From assembly GCF_000372745.1 (NCBI RefSeq), contig NZ_KB889671.1:1-64000 (forward strand): a DNA stretch of 64,000 nucleotides, written 5' to 3'. Source of the DNA: Embleya scabrispora DSM 41855 (lineage in GTDB: Bacteria; Actinomycetota; Actinomycetes; Streptomycetales; Streptomycetaceae). The notes under the pieces are model-generated. The model had not been told where the DNA came from, made no database searches, and worked only from the letters and a program-made list of their open reading frames with translations. Positions 33,201 to 44,399 of the stretch are shown piece after piece. The number at the start of each line of letters is the position of its first letter. The stretch's first letter is position 1. The position numbers were made by a program, and so were the translations under genes.

Positions 33201-36200
33201 CCCAGTGAACGCGGCGGGTTGAGCTCGTCCACGACCCGGTCGAACGGCACGTCGGCGTGGTCGTACCCGGCCAGGGTCGCGGTGCGCACCCGGTCCAGCA
33301 GGGTACGGAAGCTCGGCGCACCGGAGGTGTCGGCGCGCAGCACCAGGGTGTTCACGAAGAACCCGACCAGGTCGGCGGTGGCGTCGTCGTCGCGGCCCGC
33401 GACCGGGATGCCCAGCGGGATGTCGGTACCGCAACCATGCCGGGTGAGCAGCGCGGCCAGCGCGGCCTGAACGGCCATGAACACGCTGGTGCCGGTCGAT
33501 CGGGCCAGCTCGGCCAGATCCGCGTGCGCGGTGGCATCGAGGTGGAACGGCACGGTGTCGCCCGCGTAGGACGCCACCTGGGGACGCGGCCGGTCGGTGG
33601 GCAAGGCGAGTTCGTCCGGCAGACCGGCGAGGGTGCGCTTCCAGAAGTCGAGTTGCCGGGCGGCCAGGGGAGTGGGCGCCGCCGCGGTGCCCAGCAACCG
33701 GGCCTGCCATGCGACGTGGTCCGGGTAGCGCACCGACAGCGGCGCGAACGCCGGCTCGCGACCGCCGACCCGGGCCGCGTAGGCGGTGGCCAGGTCGCGC
33801 GCGAGCGGTGTGGTGGACGCGCCGTCGCCGGCTATGTGGTGCAGCAGCAGGACCAGCGTGTGGGTGTGCTCGTCGGTGCGGAACAGCGTGCAGCGCAGGG
33901 GCGGTTCGACCGCGAGGTCGAAGCGGTACCGCACGGCGTCGACGATCGAGTCGCCCGGGGCCGCGAGACGCAGTTCGGGCCGGGCCCGATCGACGGTCAG
34001 GACTCGCTGATAGGGCTCGCCCGGCTCGCTCACCACGGCCGGGGCGTGCGCCTGACCCGCGGCGTGCGCTTGGTCGCCCATGGCGCTTGCCGAGCCGGGT
34101 GCGATCTCCGGAGCCGCCGAGCTCGCCTTGTCGGCTCCGCCTGCCTTGTTCGCGTTGCGCGCCTCGCCCGCACCACCCGGGTCGCTTGCCCCGCGTGCGC
34201 CGCTCGCCTCGTCGCCGAGCATCGGGTAGACGGTGCGCAGCGTCTCGTGGCGCGTCACCAGGTCGACCAGCGCACGTTCGAGCGCGGTGTGCTCCAGCGG
34301 GCCGGTCAGGGTCAGCACGAGCGGGATGTTGTAGGTGGGGCTCGGTCCTTCGAGCCGGTACATGAACCACAGCCGCTGCTGCGCGGGGGACAGCGGCAGC
34401 CGGTCGGTGGGGTGCGCCACCGGTTCCAGTACCGGGCGTGGTTGTGGCGCGGCGCCGGCCCGGACGAGTTCGGCCAGGCCCGCCGGGGTCGGCCGGCGGA
34501 ACACGTCCGCCAGGCCGATCGGCGCCTCGAAGCTCTCCCGGGCCCGAGCGGCCAGTCGCGCGGCGAGCAGCGAATGGCCGCCCAGGTCGAAGAAGTCGGC
34601 GTCCCGGGCCGGTTGTTCGGTCAATTCCAGGACGGCCGCGAACAGATCGCAGAGGATCTCCTCGTGCAGTCCGCGCGGTCCCTCCCGCAAACCGGGCGCG
34701 CTCGGCGCCGGGTCCGGCAGCGCGCGCTGGTCGATCTTGTCGTTGGCGGTGCGCGGCAGCGCGGGCAGTACCAGGACCGCGGCCGGGACCATGTGCTCGG
34801 GCAACTCGGCGGCAAGGTGGGCTCGAAGCGCCTCGGGAGCCGGGCCGCGGCCGGCGACCGGGACGGCGTAGCCCAGCAGCCGTTTGCCGTGCGCCGCGTC
34901 CCGGGCGATCACCGCGGCTTGGGCAACGTCCGGATGGGCGGCCAACACCGCCTGGATCTCACCCGGTTCGATTCGGAAGCCGCGGATCTTGACCTGCTCG
35001 TCGGCCCGGCCGAGCAGTTCGAGCGTGCCGTCCGCGCGGCGCCGGGCCAGGTCGCCGGTGCGATACATCCGGGCGCCCGGATCGCCGTGCAGGGCACCGA
35101 ACGGGTCGGCCACGAACCGTTCCGCGGTCAGATCGGGGCGGTTCAGGTAGCCGCGGGCCAGGCAGGCGCCGGCGATGTGCAGTTCGCCGGTGACGCCGAC
35201 CGGGGTGGGGCGCAACGAGCCGTCCAGGACGTAGGCGCGCGAGGCACGCACCGGTCCGCCGACGCCGTCCGGACCCCAGAAGTAGGCGTCGACGGTGGTT
35301 TCGGTGGGGCCGTACAGGTTGATCGGTCGGCTGCCCGGGATCGCGGCCAGCCGCTGCCACAGCGGCTCGGCGACGCTCTCGCCGCCGACCACCAGCACAG
35401 CGGGGTGATGCCGGTCGGGCGCGTCCAGGCCCTCGGCGAGCAGCGCCTCGGCGTAGGTGGGCGTCACGTCCAGGTAGTCGATCCGATGTTCGTGCAGATA
35501 GCCGAGCAGGGCGAGGGGATCGCGGTAGCCGGCGTCGTCCAGCAGGTGCAGCTCGTGGCCGTGCACCATCCACAACACCGGGTCCCACGAGGCGTCGAAC
35601 GCGAACGACGCGCTGTGCGCGATCCGCAGCCGGGTGCGGCCGGTGCGCTCGACGGTGGGGGCGATGTGGTCGGTGCCGTGGCTCGCGTACAGGTTGGCGA
35701 GCGAGGCGTGGGTGACCGCGACGCCCTTGGGCCGGCCGGTCGAGCCGGAGGTGTGGATCACGTATGCGCTCTGCCGCGGGTGGGGCGGTTGCGGGGCGCG
35801 ATCGGGGTGCGCGGCCAGTCGGGTGCGGGTGGCCGGATCGTCCAGCAACACGGTGTGGATGGTGTGCGCGGGCAGGTCGGCGACGGTGTCGGCGGTGCCG
35901 ATCAGGCAACCCGGCGCGGTGTCGGCCAGCACGTCGCGGATCCGTCGGGCCGGGTGGCCCAGATCGAGGAACTGGCAGACGCCGCCCGCCTTGAGCACGG
36001 CGAGCAGGGCGAGCACGGTGTCCGCGCCGCGGTGCAGCGCGACGGCGACCGGGACCTCGGCGGTCACACCGATGGCGATCAGCTCGTGGGCGAGCCGGTT
36101 GGCGGCCGATTCGATCTCGGCGAAGGTGCGCGCGTCGGCGCCGGACCGGACCGCGATCGTGTCCGGGGTGCGGGCGGCCTGGCGCGAGTACAGCTCGGGC

Positions 36201-37669
36201 AGGGTGGTGTCGACCGGCGGTTCGGCGCGGCCGGCGGTGGCCTGCTCGACCTCGGCGGGGGTGAGCAGGTCGATCCGGCCGATCGGCCGCTCGGGCGTGG
36301 TGTGCAGCAGGTCGACGAGCGCGTCGAGGTAGCGCAGCAGCCCGAGTTCGTGATCGGCCAGGGCGGCGGCCGAGTAGCGGGCGGGATGGGCGTCCAGGTC
36401 GATTCGCAGGCCGCCGTCGGCGGTCGGTGCCACGCCGATGGCGAGGTCGTCCACCGGGCCGGCGGCCAGGTTGTGCACTCGGCCGACCGCTTCGCCCAGG
36501 TTCAGGTCGCCTTCGAACGCCTTGATGTTGACCATCGGCCCGTACAGCGGCCGGGCCCGGCCGGTGGCGCCGAGTTCGCGGAGCAAATCCTCCTGGCGGA
36601 ACCGCTGGTGGCGGCGCACCGCGCGCAGTTCGAGCACGACTCGGCGGAGCAACTCGGGTGCGGTGTCCCGGGGTTGCACGCGCACTCGCAACGGCAGGAT
36701 GTTGACCGTCATCGCCGGGGTGCGCAGGGCGGTGCGGCTGCGTCGATTGAGCAGCGGGAGGCCGAGCACGATCTCCCGGGCGCCGGCGGTGCGGTGCAGA
36801 TAGCCGGCGGTGGCCGCGATGAGCAGTTCGGCCCACGTGGCCCGGGCGATCGAGGCGGCCTCGGTGAGTCGCGCGGCGCGGCCGGGCGTGAGTTCGACGC
36901 TGCGGCGCAGGATCGGGCCCGTGGGCAGGGGAGTTGCCGGCGCTCGGGACAGGGTGACCGGCTCGGGACGATCGGCGAGGTGGTCGAGCCAGAACGCGCG
37001 ATCGGTGTCGTACGCTTCGCTCCCTCGGTAGTCGGCCTCCTCCGCGACCAACTCGCGCAGGGTGCCGAACGGGTTGGGGGTGGGCCGGTCATGGCGGGTG
37101 AAGGCGGTGTACGACTCGGCGACGCGGCGGCCGATCAGGGTGAGCGCGTACGCGTCCACCGCGACGTGATGGACGCGCCGGTACCACCAGTGCAGTTCGT
37201 CGGCGAGGCGGAACACGGCGTGGGTGACCAGCGGCCCGGTGATCGGGTCGACGGGCCGGGCCAGGTCCGCGCGCAGCCACGCGTCGGCCTCGGCTTCCGG
37301 GTCCTGCGCGCCGCGCAGGTCGAGGAGATGCACCGGGTGCTCGTGGTCGCTCACGCGTTGCGTCGGGGTGCCGTCGGTGCCCGCCACCACCAGCACGCGC
37401 AGCGTCTCGGCCTCGGCACCGACCAGGCGCAGCGCCCGCGCGAACAGGTCGGCGTCCAGAGGGCCGCGGATCACGACCCGGTCGCCGGTGTTGTAGCCCG
37501 GATCGTCCGGCATCAGGGCCTGCGCGTAGACGATGCCGGCCTGGGCGGCGAGCAGGGGCAGTCGGGCGACGTCGGTGCCGGCGCGGGCCGGGGTGGGCAC
37601 GTCGGGCTCGGCCGGCTCGGCGGCCTCTGCGGGATCCGGGACGGTGGTCTCGGCCTGGTGGTGACGCAT
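30224..37669 (-). CDS. dhbF: Dimodular catechol-siderophore NRPS (C-A-T-C-A-T-TE), DhbF-like
   Basis: This 2,481-residue protein starts at ATG 37669. C1 (~36-470) has HHVAVDAY at ~167 instead of HHxxxDG. A1 (~487-1000) has pocket residues D-A-D-D-V-G-L-V-D plus Lys, which is acidic and predicts a basic amino acid such as Arg, Orn or Lys. T1 has GGHSLL at ~1029. C2 (~1090-1560) has HHIAGDG at ~1276 and a ~60-residue low-complexity insertion. A2 (~1600-2110) has pocket D-F-W-N-V-G-M-V-H plus Lys, essentially the threonine code. T2 has GGHSLL at ~2159. The TE (~2220-2460) has G-W-S-T-G at ~2296. There is no epimerase domain. C1 should accept DHB from DhbB, and the TE should trimerise DHB-X-Thr through the Thr hydroxyl. 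It is divergent from the M20 gene across an iron box and coupled to mbtH. Confidence 0.94.
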   Translation of the reverse strand: MRHHQAETTVPDPAEAAEPAEPDVPTPARAGTDVARLPLLAAQAGIVYAQALMPDDPGYNTGDRVVIRGPLDADLFARALRLVGAEAETLRVLVVAGTDGTPTQRVSDHEHPVHLLDLRGAQDPEAEADAWLRADLARPVDPITGPLVTHAVFRLADELHWWYRRVHHVAVDAYALTLIGRRVAESYTAFTRHDRPTPNPFGTLRELVAEEADYRGSEAYDTDRAFWLDHLADRPEPVTLSRAPATPLPTGPILRRSVELTPGRAARLTEAASIARATWAELLIAATAGYLHRTAGAREIVLGLPLLNRRSRTALRTPAMTVNILPLRVRVQPRDTAPELLRRVVLELRAVRRHQRFRQEDLLRELGATGRARPLYGPMVNIKAFEGDLNLGEAVGRVHNLAAGPVDDLAIGVAPTADGGLRIDLDAHPARYSAAALADHELGLLRYLDALVDLLHTTPERPIGRIDLLTPAEVEQATAGRAEPPVDTTLPELYSRQAARTPDTIAVRSGADARTFAEIESAANRLAHELIAIGVTAEVPVAVALHRGADTVLALLAVLKAGGVCQFLDLGHPARRIRDVLADTAPGCLIGTADTVADLPAHTIHTVLLDDPATRTRLAAHPDRAPQPPHPRQSAYVIHTSGSTGRPKGVAVTHASLANLYASHGTDHIAPTVERTGRTRLRIAHSASFAFDASWDPVLWMVHGHELHLLDDAGYRDPLALLGYLHEHRIDYLDVTPTYAEALLAEGLDAPDRHHPAVLVVGGESVAEPLWQRLAAIPGSRPINLYGPTETTVDAYFWGPDGVGGPVRASRAYVLDGSLRPTPVGVTGELHIAGACLARGYLNRPDLTAERFVADPFGALHGDPGARMYRTGDLARRRADGTLELLGRADEQVKIRGFRIEPGEIQAVLAAHPDVAQAAVIARDAAHGKRLLGYAVPVAGRGPAPEALRAHLAAELPEHMVPAAVLVLPALPRTANDKIDQRALPDPAPSAPGLREGPRGLHEEILCDLFAAVLELTEQPARDADFFDLGGHSLLAARLAARARESFEAPIGLADVFRRPTPAGLAELVRAGAAPQPRPVLEPVAHPTDRLPLSPAQQRLWFMYRLEGPSPTYNIPLVLTLTGPLEHTALERALVDLVTRHETLRTVYPMLGDEASGARGASDPGGAGEARNANKAGGADKASSAAPEIAPGSASAMGDQAHAAGQAHAPAVVSEPGEPYQRVLTVDRARPELRLAAPGDSIVDAVRYRFDLAVEPPLRCTLFRTDEHTHTLVLLLHHIAGDGASTTPLARDLATAYAARVGGREPAFAPLSVRYPDHVAWQARLLGTAAAPTPLAARQLDFWKRTLAGLPDELALPTDRPRPQVASYAGDTVPFHLDATAHADLAELARSTGTSVFMAVQAALAALLTRHGCGTDIPLGIPVAGRDDDATADLVGFFVNTLVLRADTSGAPSFRTLLDRVRTATLAGYDHADVPFDRVVDELNPPRSLGRHPLFQVLIAWQSLPDAEFALGPLTARMTAVPSGTAKFDLTLNVGEQPGRGIGGFVEFRTDLFDRAGVLGLSRRLTALLTAAVADPDAPIDTLPLLDEPERHRALVEWNAGPTATATASATLVARYEQAARTHPERIAVSCAGPSLSHAELSARANRLARLLVARDIGPGDIVALALPRSPELVVALLAVAKAGAAYLPLDPDYPADRLAYMLDDAAPVVLLTDSATERRLPAHDLPRIVVDGRDADAYPSSDLGQHQRKRPLRASDPIYVIYTSGSTGRPKGVPVTHHNVARLFTATDHWFGFGPDDVWTLFHSYAFDFSVWELWGALLFGGRLVVVPHLVSRDPGEFLDLLARERVTVLNQTPSAFHQLVAADRDRPGRELALRYVVFGGEALEPARLADWYERHADDAPRLVNMYGITETTVHVSYHPLDRASAAAGSASTIGVNIPDLRVYVLDHRLQPVPPGVTGEMYVAGEGLARGYLGRHALTAGRFVADPHAARFGERGARMYRSGDLARRRADGTLDYLGRADQQVKIRGFRVELGEIEAVLAAHPKVLDAAVVLREDTPGDKRLVGYVVAGSDVDGPALREHAAATLPTHMVPSAVVVVERLPLTANGKLDRKALPRPDHTASTGAGRAPRGPREERLCALIADVLGVPTVGVHDNFFDLGGHSLLAVRLAGRIKSALGADVGIGTIFRAPTAAGLDAALEATDRTDALDVLLPLRPAGPADRAPLFCVHPAGGLSWCYAGLIRNLPADVPLYGLQAQGVGPATAGEPLPRTLEELAAHYVDRLREVHGDGPYRLLGWSTGGIIAHAMATRLQDLGFEVEVLAILDAYPAEGFRELPVPDLAEALEALLTMGGYGPESLAGAPLELAEVITVLRREGSPLAGLDGATIEALNDIYLNTNHLVRAFDHRVFRGDVLFFRATVDTIDETLTPDTWAPYVTGRIDTTNVACSHKDMTLPGPIARIARVVRDRLTELESPSHDLP

Positions 37670-37731
37670 GGTGTGGAGACTCCCGGGACGCGACGACGAC
37701 GGGCGGCACGTACCGGCCCCGGCACGTGAAG

Positions 37732-37750
37732 TTAGGTAAGCCTAAGCTAT
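37732..37750. promoter_or_regulatory. DmdR/IdeR iron box between NRPS and M20 hydrolase genes
   Basis: TTAGGTAAGCCTAAGCTAT matches the 19-bp iron-box consensus at about 15 positions, with a clean TTAGG-n4-CCTAA core at 37732-37745. It is 63 bp upstream of the NRPS start and 62 bp upstream of the M20 start, so it can control both. Confidence 0.87.
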
Positions 37751-37811
37751 CTTCCGGAGGTTCGTCAGGGTGCCCCCGGGACGAAGAAATCTCGATGAAG
37801 CGGAGCGGAAC

Positions 37812-38993
37812 ATGAGCGTGGCCGACGTTGCGGACCGACCGGCCTCGGATGCCGACCGGGCCGCGATCCGCGATCGGGTCCGGGCGAACCGGGACGAACT
37901 GCTCGCGCTGAGCCGGCGCATCCACGCCCATCCGGAGCCGGCGTTCGCCGAACACCGGGCCGCCGCGTGGTGCGCCGATCTGCTGCGCGCCCACGGCTAC
38001 GCGGTCACCGCACCCGCGTACGGCCTGGACACGGCCTTCGTCGCGAGCATCGGATCGGGCCCGATCACCGTCGCGATCGCCTGCGAGTACGACGCGCTGC
38101 CCGGGATGGGCCACGCGTGCGGACACAACCTGATCGCGGCCGCCGGTGTCGGCGCGGCCCTCGCGCTCGGGCCCGCCGCGGATCGGCTCGGGCTCACCGT
38201 GCGCGTGGTCGGCACCCCGGCCGAGGAGCGCGGCGCGGGCAAGGCGTTGCTGCTGGACGCGGGCGCGTTCGACGGCGTGGACGCGGCGATGATGGTGCAC
38301 CCGTGCCCGTTCGAGGTGGCCGAGTTCCGCTCCTTCGCGCTCGGCACGCTGTCCGTGGAGTACCTCGGCACCGCCGCGCACCCGAGCCTGAATCCGCACG
38401 AAGGCCGCAGTGCCGCCGATGCGCTGACGGTCGCTCAGGTCGCGTTGGGCCTGCTGGGGCGGCAGTTGCCCGCGGACTGGCGCGTGCACGGCATCACCAC
38501 GGCGGCCGGCACCTCGCCCAACGCGGTGCCGGACCGGGCCACCGCCGAATACGAGCTGCGCACCACCGACGCGGCCCACCTCGCCGAACTGCGCACCCGC
38601 GTCGAGGCATGCTTTCGCGCCGGCGCCCTGGCCATCGGCTGCGAGGTCCGGCTGACCCGCCCGGAGCCGGACTACCTCGACTTCCGCACCGATCCCACCC
38701 TGATCGCGCTGTGGCGAGCCAACGCACGGGAGTTGGGCCGTCCGGAGCCGATCGAGCGACCCCCCTTCGCATGCACCGACATGGGCAACGTCTCACACGC
38801 CATCCCCACCATCCACCCGGTCCTGGACATCACCGGCGGCACATGCGGCCCGCACGAGCCGGCCTTCGCCGAGGCCGCCATCTCCCCGGCCGCCGACCGC
38901 GCCATCCTCGACGGCGCCACCGCCATGGCCTGGACCGCCGCGGACTACGCCCTGCTACGCCGAGACGGCGGAGCGGACGCCACGGAGGGATAG
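37812..38993 (+). CDS. M20-family amidohydrolase/peptidase
   Basis: This 393-residue protein is read from ATG 37812, with GGAG 6 nt upstream. The metal site is visible as R-R-I-H-A-H-P-E-P-A-F, then E-Y-D-A-L-P-G-M-G-H-A-C-G-H-N and A-E-E-R-G-A-G-K. It belongs to the M20D aminoacylase/AbgB-like group that cleaves amide bonds of N-acyl or aromatic-acyl amino acids. Its promoter shares an iron box with the divergent NRPS. It may therefore cut the DHB-amino acid amide during siderophore recycling or editing, but this is inference. A general N-acyl amino acid hydrolase is the alternative. Confidence 0.85.
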   Translation: MSVADVADRPASDADRAAIRDRVRANRDELLALSRRIHAHPEPAFAEHRAAAWCADLLRAHGYAVTAPAYGLDTAFVASIGSGPITVAIACEYDALPGMGHACGHNLIAAAGVGAALALGPAADRLGLTVRVVGTPAEERGAGKALLLDAGAFDGVDAAMMVHPCPFEVAEFRSFALGTLSVEYLGTAAHPSLNPHEGRSAADALTVAQVALGLLGRQLPADWRVHGITTAAGTSPNAVPDRATAEYELRTTDAAHLAELRTRVEACFRAGALAIGCEVRLTRPEPDYLDFRTDPTLIALWRANARELGRPEPIERPPFACTDMGNVSHAIPTIHPVLDITGGTCGPHEPAFAEAAISPAADRAILDGATAMAWTAADYALLRRDGGADATEG

Positions 38994-39267
38994 GGACTCC
39001 GGAGCGGGGACTCCGGGCAGTGGCATCGCCCCGGCCGGTCGGCCCCGACGGGCCGCCGGCTCCCGGCGCCCCACCGCCCCTGCGCCACGTCCGCCCACTT
39101 CTGCCCCGGACCGACGTCTCGGGCGCGCCGGCGCCCCGTCGGTTCGGTTTTCCACACCCCTGCCGCACCGGGTCGCACGACCCCGTTTTCGGGTGTTCAC
39201 ACGGTAGTTGGCCGGCAGGGACGCGCGGGATGGTGGGCCGGTATCAGTGCACCCTTGAGGAGTCGTC

Positions 39268-40500
39268 GTGTCCGCACACGTGGTCCATGTCCCCGGCAGC
39301 CCGTTCCCGCTGAGCCGCCGTCGGTGTTGCGCGCTGGCGGTGGCGCTCGCCGGATCGGCGGTCGCGGTGGGTACGCCGGCCGCCGCCGCCGAGCATCGGG
39401 CGCCCACCCGAGAGCGGTTGCGCCGCGAGGCGGAGCAGTTGCTTCGGGACGGCAGTTACGTGAACGCCGCGATCCTGGCGCGCGACGGGCGCGAGTGCGC
39501 CGAGGGGTACGCGGGGCCCGCCGACCTGCGCACCGGGCGGCCCGTACCGCGTGACGGGCAGGTGCGGATCGGCAGTGCGACCAAGACGTTCGTGGCCACC
39601 GTCGTACTGCAACTGGTCGCCGAGGGAAGGTTGTCGCTGACCGACCCGGTGGACACGTGGTTGCCCGGGGTGGTCGCCGGCAACGGGAACGACGGCCGGC
39701 GGGTGACGGTGCGCCACCTGCTCCAGCACACCAGCGGCCTGCACAACTACTCGAACGAGCTGCCGGACACCGCCGCGGGCTTCGAGCAGGCTCGGCTGCG
39801 CAGCAGCGATCCGCACCGGCTGGTGGCGGGCGCGATGCGGTTCGCGCCGAGCTTCGCGCCCGCCGACCCGGCGGACCCGGCGCCGAACTGGGAGTACTCG
39901 AACACCAATTACGTGCTCGCCGGGATGATCGTCCGCCGCGTCACCGGGCGTTCCTGGGCGGAGGAGGTACACAGCCGCGTGGTTCGCCCGCTCGGCTTGG
40001 CCGACACCTACGCACCCGGCGACGATCCGACGCTGCGCGCCCCGTACGCCCACTCCTATCACCGCTTCGCCGACCGGGACGCCTGGGTGGACACGACCAT
40101 CCGCAACATGACCTGGGGCGACGCCGCCGGCGAGCTGATCAGCACCCACGCCGACCTGGACCGCTTCTTCACCGCGCTGCTGCGAGGCCGGTTGTTGCCG
40201 CCCGCACAACTCGCCCGGATGTGCGACACCGTGCCGATGCCGGCCGACTTCGAGCAGGTCATGCCGGGAGTGCGCTACGGGCTCGGGTTGATGCGCCAAC
40301 CGCTGCCCGGTGGCGGCCTTCGCTGGGGACACGGCGGCGACATCGAGGGCACGAAGATCCGGATGGGGGTCACCGGGGACGGCCGGCGCAGCGCCGTGAT
40401 CGTGGTCAACGGCACCTACGCGGACGACGAACACGAGCTGCCCGCCGAGGTGTCCGTGCAGCGGCTGACCGACCGACTGCTCGCTCCCGGGGCGTCCTGA
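39268..40500 (+). CDS. Secreted serine hydrolase, beta-lactamase/D-Ala-D-Ala carboxypeptidase family (copy 1)
   Basis: This 410-residue protein is read from GTG 39268, with GAGGAG upstream. The N-terminal R-R-R followed by C-C-A-L-A-V-A-L-A-G-S-A-V-A-V-G-T looks like a Tat/Sec signal peptide with A-A-A cleavage. The class C fold has the nucleophile S-A-T-K at ~102, Y-S-N (E-Y-S-N-T-N-Y) at ~209 and H-G-G (W-G-H-G-G-D) near the C-terminus. Such enzymes hydrolyse D-amino-acid peptides, esters or lactams outside the cell. It is a tandem paralogue of the next gene. The 274 bp upstream hold no clear regulatory site. Confidence 0.88.
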   Translation: MSAHVVHVPGSPFPLSRRRCCALAVALAGSAVAVGTPAAAAEHRAPTRERLRREAEQLLRDGSYVNAAILARDGRECAEGYAGPADLRTGRPVPRDGQVRIGSATKTFVATVVLQLVAEGRLSLTDPVDTWLPGVVAGNGNDGRRVTVRHLLQHTSGLHNYSNELPDTAAGFEQARLRSSDPHRLVAGAMRFAPSFAPADPADPAPNWEYSNTNYVLAGMIVRRVTGRSWAEEVHSRVVRPLGLADTYAPGDDPTLRAPYAHSYHRFADRDAWVDTTIRNMTWGDAAGELISTHADLDRFFTALLRGRLLPPAQLARMCDTVPMPADFEQVMPGVRYGLGLMRQPLPGGGLRWGHGGDIEGTKIRMGVTGDGRRSAVIVVNGTYADDEHELPAEVSVQRLTDRLLAPGAS

Positions 40501-40551
40501 GCAGGTCGGCACGCGCCCCGAGGCCATCGCCCATGCGGAGAGGAACCCGCC

Positions 40552-41751
40552 ATGAACTTACCCACCCGACCGCCCCGTTCGAGGCTCCGTGCCGCGTGCC
40601 TCCTCGCCGCCGGCGTCGTGCTCGCCGGCACCACGGCGGCCGCGCCGAACAAAACGCCCGACCCGCCCGCGTCCCGCCTCCAGCGCGACACCGACGCGAT
40701 CCGTGCCGCCGGCGCGATCGGCGTCACCGTGCGCTACACCGCACCGGACACGGTCCGCACCACCCGCAGCGGCGAGGCCGAGTTGCGCACCGGCCGACCG
40801 TTGTCCCGCGACGGCCACTACCGGATCGGCAGCACCACCAAGACGTTCGTCGCCACCGTCACCCTGCAACTGGTGGCCGAGGGCAGGCTGCGGTTGGACG
40901 AACCGATCGAGACCTGGCTGCCGGGAGTGGTGCGCGGCAACGGCAACGACGGCCGCCGGATCACCCTGCGGCAGTTGCTCCAGCACACCAGCGGCATCCC
41001 GGGCTACACCGCCGTCCCGGCAGCCGTCCCGGGCCTGTACTCCGCACGCGGCTATCGGGAGAACCGTTTCCGGCACTATCCGCCCGAAGAACTGGTCGGC
41101 GCCGCACTCACGCTGCCGAGTCGGTTCGAACCGGGCACCGCGTGGGCCTATTCGAACACCAACTTCGTGCTCGTGGGCATGATCGTCGACCGGGTGACGG
41201 GCCGGTCGTGGGGCGAGGAGGTGCGTGACCGGATCCTGCGACCGCTCGGCCTGCACGACACCCGCGTCCCGGGCGACGATCCCTACCTGCCCCGCCCGCA
41301 CGCCCAGGCCCAGCACACCTTCGCCGGCGACGACCGGCCCACCGACACGACCGTGCTCAACCACACCGTGGCCGACGCGTCGGGCGCGATGTACGGAACG
41401 CCGAGCGACATCGACCGGTTCTTCGTCGCGCTGCTCTCCGGGCGGCTGCTCGGCCCCGCCGAACTCGCCGAGATGCGACGCACCCGCCCGATTCCGGACG
41501 AGCCCGGGCGCGGCTACGGCCTGGGCCTGGAGACCACCGAGCTGAGCTGCGGCGGGCGCTACTGGCACCACGGCGGCGACGATCTCGGCTTCTCCAGCGA
41601 GAACGGCGTCACGGCCGATGGTCGGCGCGCCGTCCTGGTCGTGAAGAACGGCGTCGACGAGAACGACGAGGCGGGCGGCGCACGGGTGGACGCGGCGACC
41701 AGGGCACTGATCGACCACGCCCTGTGCGCGCCGAATCCGTCCCGCCCGTGA
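40552..41751 (+). CDS. Secreted serine hydrolase, beta-lactamase/D-Ala-D-Ala carboxypeptidase family (copy 2)
   Basis: This 399-residue protein starts at ATG 40552, with an AGGA-containing leader upstream and 51 bp after copy 1. The signal peptide (R-L-R-A-A-C-L-L-A-A-G-V-V-L-A-G-T) is clear. Active-site motifs are S-T-T-K (~94), Y-S-N (A-Y-S-N-T-N-F, ~199) and H-H-G-G-D. It shares long runs with copy 1, for example K-T-F-V-A-T-V-x-L-Q-L-V-A-E-G-R-L and Q-H-T-S-G, which points to tandem duplication and divergence. Its position inside the siderophore island may be coincidence. Extracellular ester hydrolysis of the siderophore is a weak alternative. Confidence 0.88.
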   Translation: MNLPTRPPRSRLRAACLLAAGVVLAGTTAAAPNKTPDPPASRLQRDTDAIRAAGAIGVTVRYTAPDTVRTTRSGEAELRTGRPLSRDGHYRIGSTTKTFVATVTLQLVAEGRLRLDEPIETWLPGVVRGNGNDGRRITLRQLLQHTSGIPGYTAVPAAVPGLYSARGYRENRFRHYPPEELVGAALTLPSRFEPGTAWAYSNTNFVLVGMIVDRVTGRSWGEEVRDRILRPLGLHDTRVPGDDPYLPRPHAQAQHTFAGDDRPTDTTVLNHTVADASGAMYGTPSDIDRFFVALLSGRLLGPAELAEMRRTRPIPDEPGRGYGLGLETTELSCGGRYWHHGGDDLGFSSENGVTADGRRAVLVVKNGVDENDEAGGARVDAATRALIDHALCAPNPSRP

Positions 41752-41833
41752 ACCCCGGGATCGCTCTCGCCCGTGAGCCCCGGGATCGCTCTCGCCCGTG
41801 AATCCCGGGATTCGCCCCGCCCGTGAACCCCGG
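41745..41833. repeat. 25-bp tandem repeat, three full copies and one partial
   Basis: Units start at 41745, 41770, 41795 and 41820. Copies 1 and 2 differ by one base; copy 3 and the partial fourth have diverged more. Each contains a palindromic CCCGGG core and begins CCCGTGA. The first copy contains the stop codon of the serine hydrolase. It lies between two convergent genes, where repeated dyads might stall transcription from both sides, but it has no T-run. Confidence 0.9.
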
Positions 41834-41850
41834 TCCCGGCCGGCCGTCGA

Positions 41851-42720
41851 CTACCGCTCGGGCGAGAGCAGTTCGGCCCACCCCTCCAGGGTCGGCCGCT
41901 CCGCGAGGTCGGCGAAGTCGACGGTGACGCCGTGCTCGCGGGTCCAGCGTTCCACCAGGGCCATCACCCGCACCGAGTCGAGGCCGTAGTCGACCAGGTT
42001 CTCGTCGTCGGGGATGTCCGCCGGATCCTCGCCGAGGATGTCGGCGACGTCGGTGCGAATCACTTCGAGGGTCAGCGCCATGTCCGTCCGCTTCCCCGTG
42101 AACAGCGACTCGGTGTCGGTGACCACCGCGCAGTTCGCGGCGGCCCAGCGCAGGGCCATCCGGTGGTTGTCCGAGGTGAAGTCGGCCACCGCGTCGGCCA
42201 CCACGAACGCCTGGATGTCCTGCATCCACGCGTCACACGCGGTGGTCATCACGCCGATGTGCGCGTACACCCCGACGAGCACCAGTTGGTCGCGGCCGAG
42301 TTCGCGCATCCACTCGCCCAGCTCGGTGCGGACGAAGGCGCTGTACTTCCACTTGGTCAGCACGGTGTCGGCCGGACCCGGGGCGACGGCCGGTGCGATC
42401 GCCGCCTCATGCGGGTCGTCGGGCAGTCCCGGGCCCCAGAAGTCCTTTTGCAGGCCGCGCTGTTCCGCGGTCTGGCCGCCGGGCTGCGCGGAGTAGACCA
42501 CCGGCACACCGAGCCGGCCGCAGTCGTCCTTGAGTCGGGCGACGTTCGCCAGCAACTCGGTGACCGGTGAGGCGTCCGGTGTGAAGGCGGACAGGAAGTA
42601 GTTCTGCAGGTCGTGCACCAGCAGCACGGCACGGGCCGGGTCGACGACCCAGTCGACCCGGTTGGTCGGCAGCTCGGTCGGGCCCGGCATCGGATACGGA
42701 GCGATTTTCGGCAGTGCCAT
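41851..42720 (-). CDS. dhbB: Isochorismatase with C-terminal aryl carrier domain
   Basis: This 289-residue bifunctional EntB/DhbB homologue starts at ATG 42720. The isochorismatase domain (~1-205) has L-V-H-D-L-Q-N-Y-F with the catalytic Asp, T-K-W-K-Y-S-A-F with the Lys, and G-V-Y-A-H-I-G-V-M-T-T, which lacks the nucleophilic Cys as in true isochorismatases. The carrier domain (~210-289) has G-L-D-S-V-R with the phosphopantetheine Ser (~252). It makes 2,3-dihydro-DHB and carries DHB to the NRPS. It is last in the dhbA-C-E-B operon, 41 bp after dhbE. Confidence 0.95.
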   Translation of the reverse strand: MALPKIAPYPMPGPTELPTNRVDWVVDPARAVLLVHDLQNYFLSAFTPDASPVTELLANVARLKDDCGRLGVPVVYSAQPGGQTAEQRGLQKDFWGPGLPDDPHEAAIAPAVAPGPADTVLTKWKYSAFVRTELGEWMRELGRDQLVLVGVYAHIGVMTTACDAWMQDIQAFVVADAVADFTSDNHRMALRWAAANCAVVTDTESLFTGKRTDMALTLEVIRTDVADILGEDPADIPDDENLVDYGLDSVRVMALVERWTREHGVTVDFADLAERPTLEGWAELLSPER

Positions 42721-42761
42721 GACGGCCTTTCCAGACGGTGGTGGAGGATGAATCGCCCGAA

Positions 42762-44395
<1,634 letters not shown>

Positions 44396-44399
<4 letters not shown>

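Noticed and set aside
29948-37729. Two >1,000-residue + strand frames opposite the NRPS
   Set aside because: The minus strand encodes complete NRPS core motifs. The + strand frames are low-complexity shadows.
41745-41833. Possible CRISPR array
   Set aside because: The units are contiguous 25-bp tandem copies with no unique spacers, and no cas genes are present.
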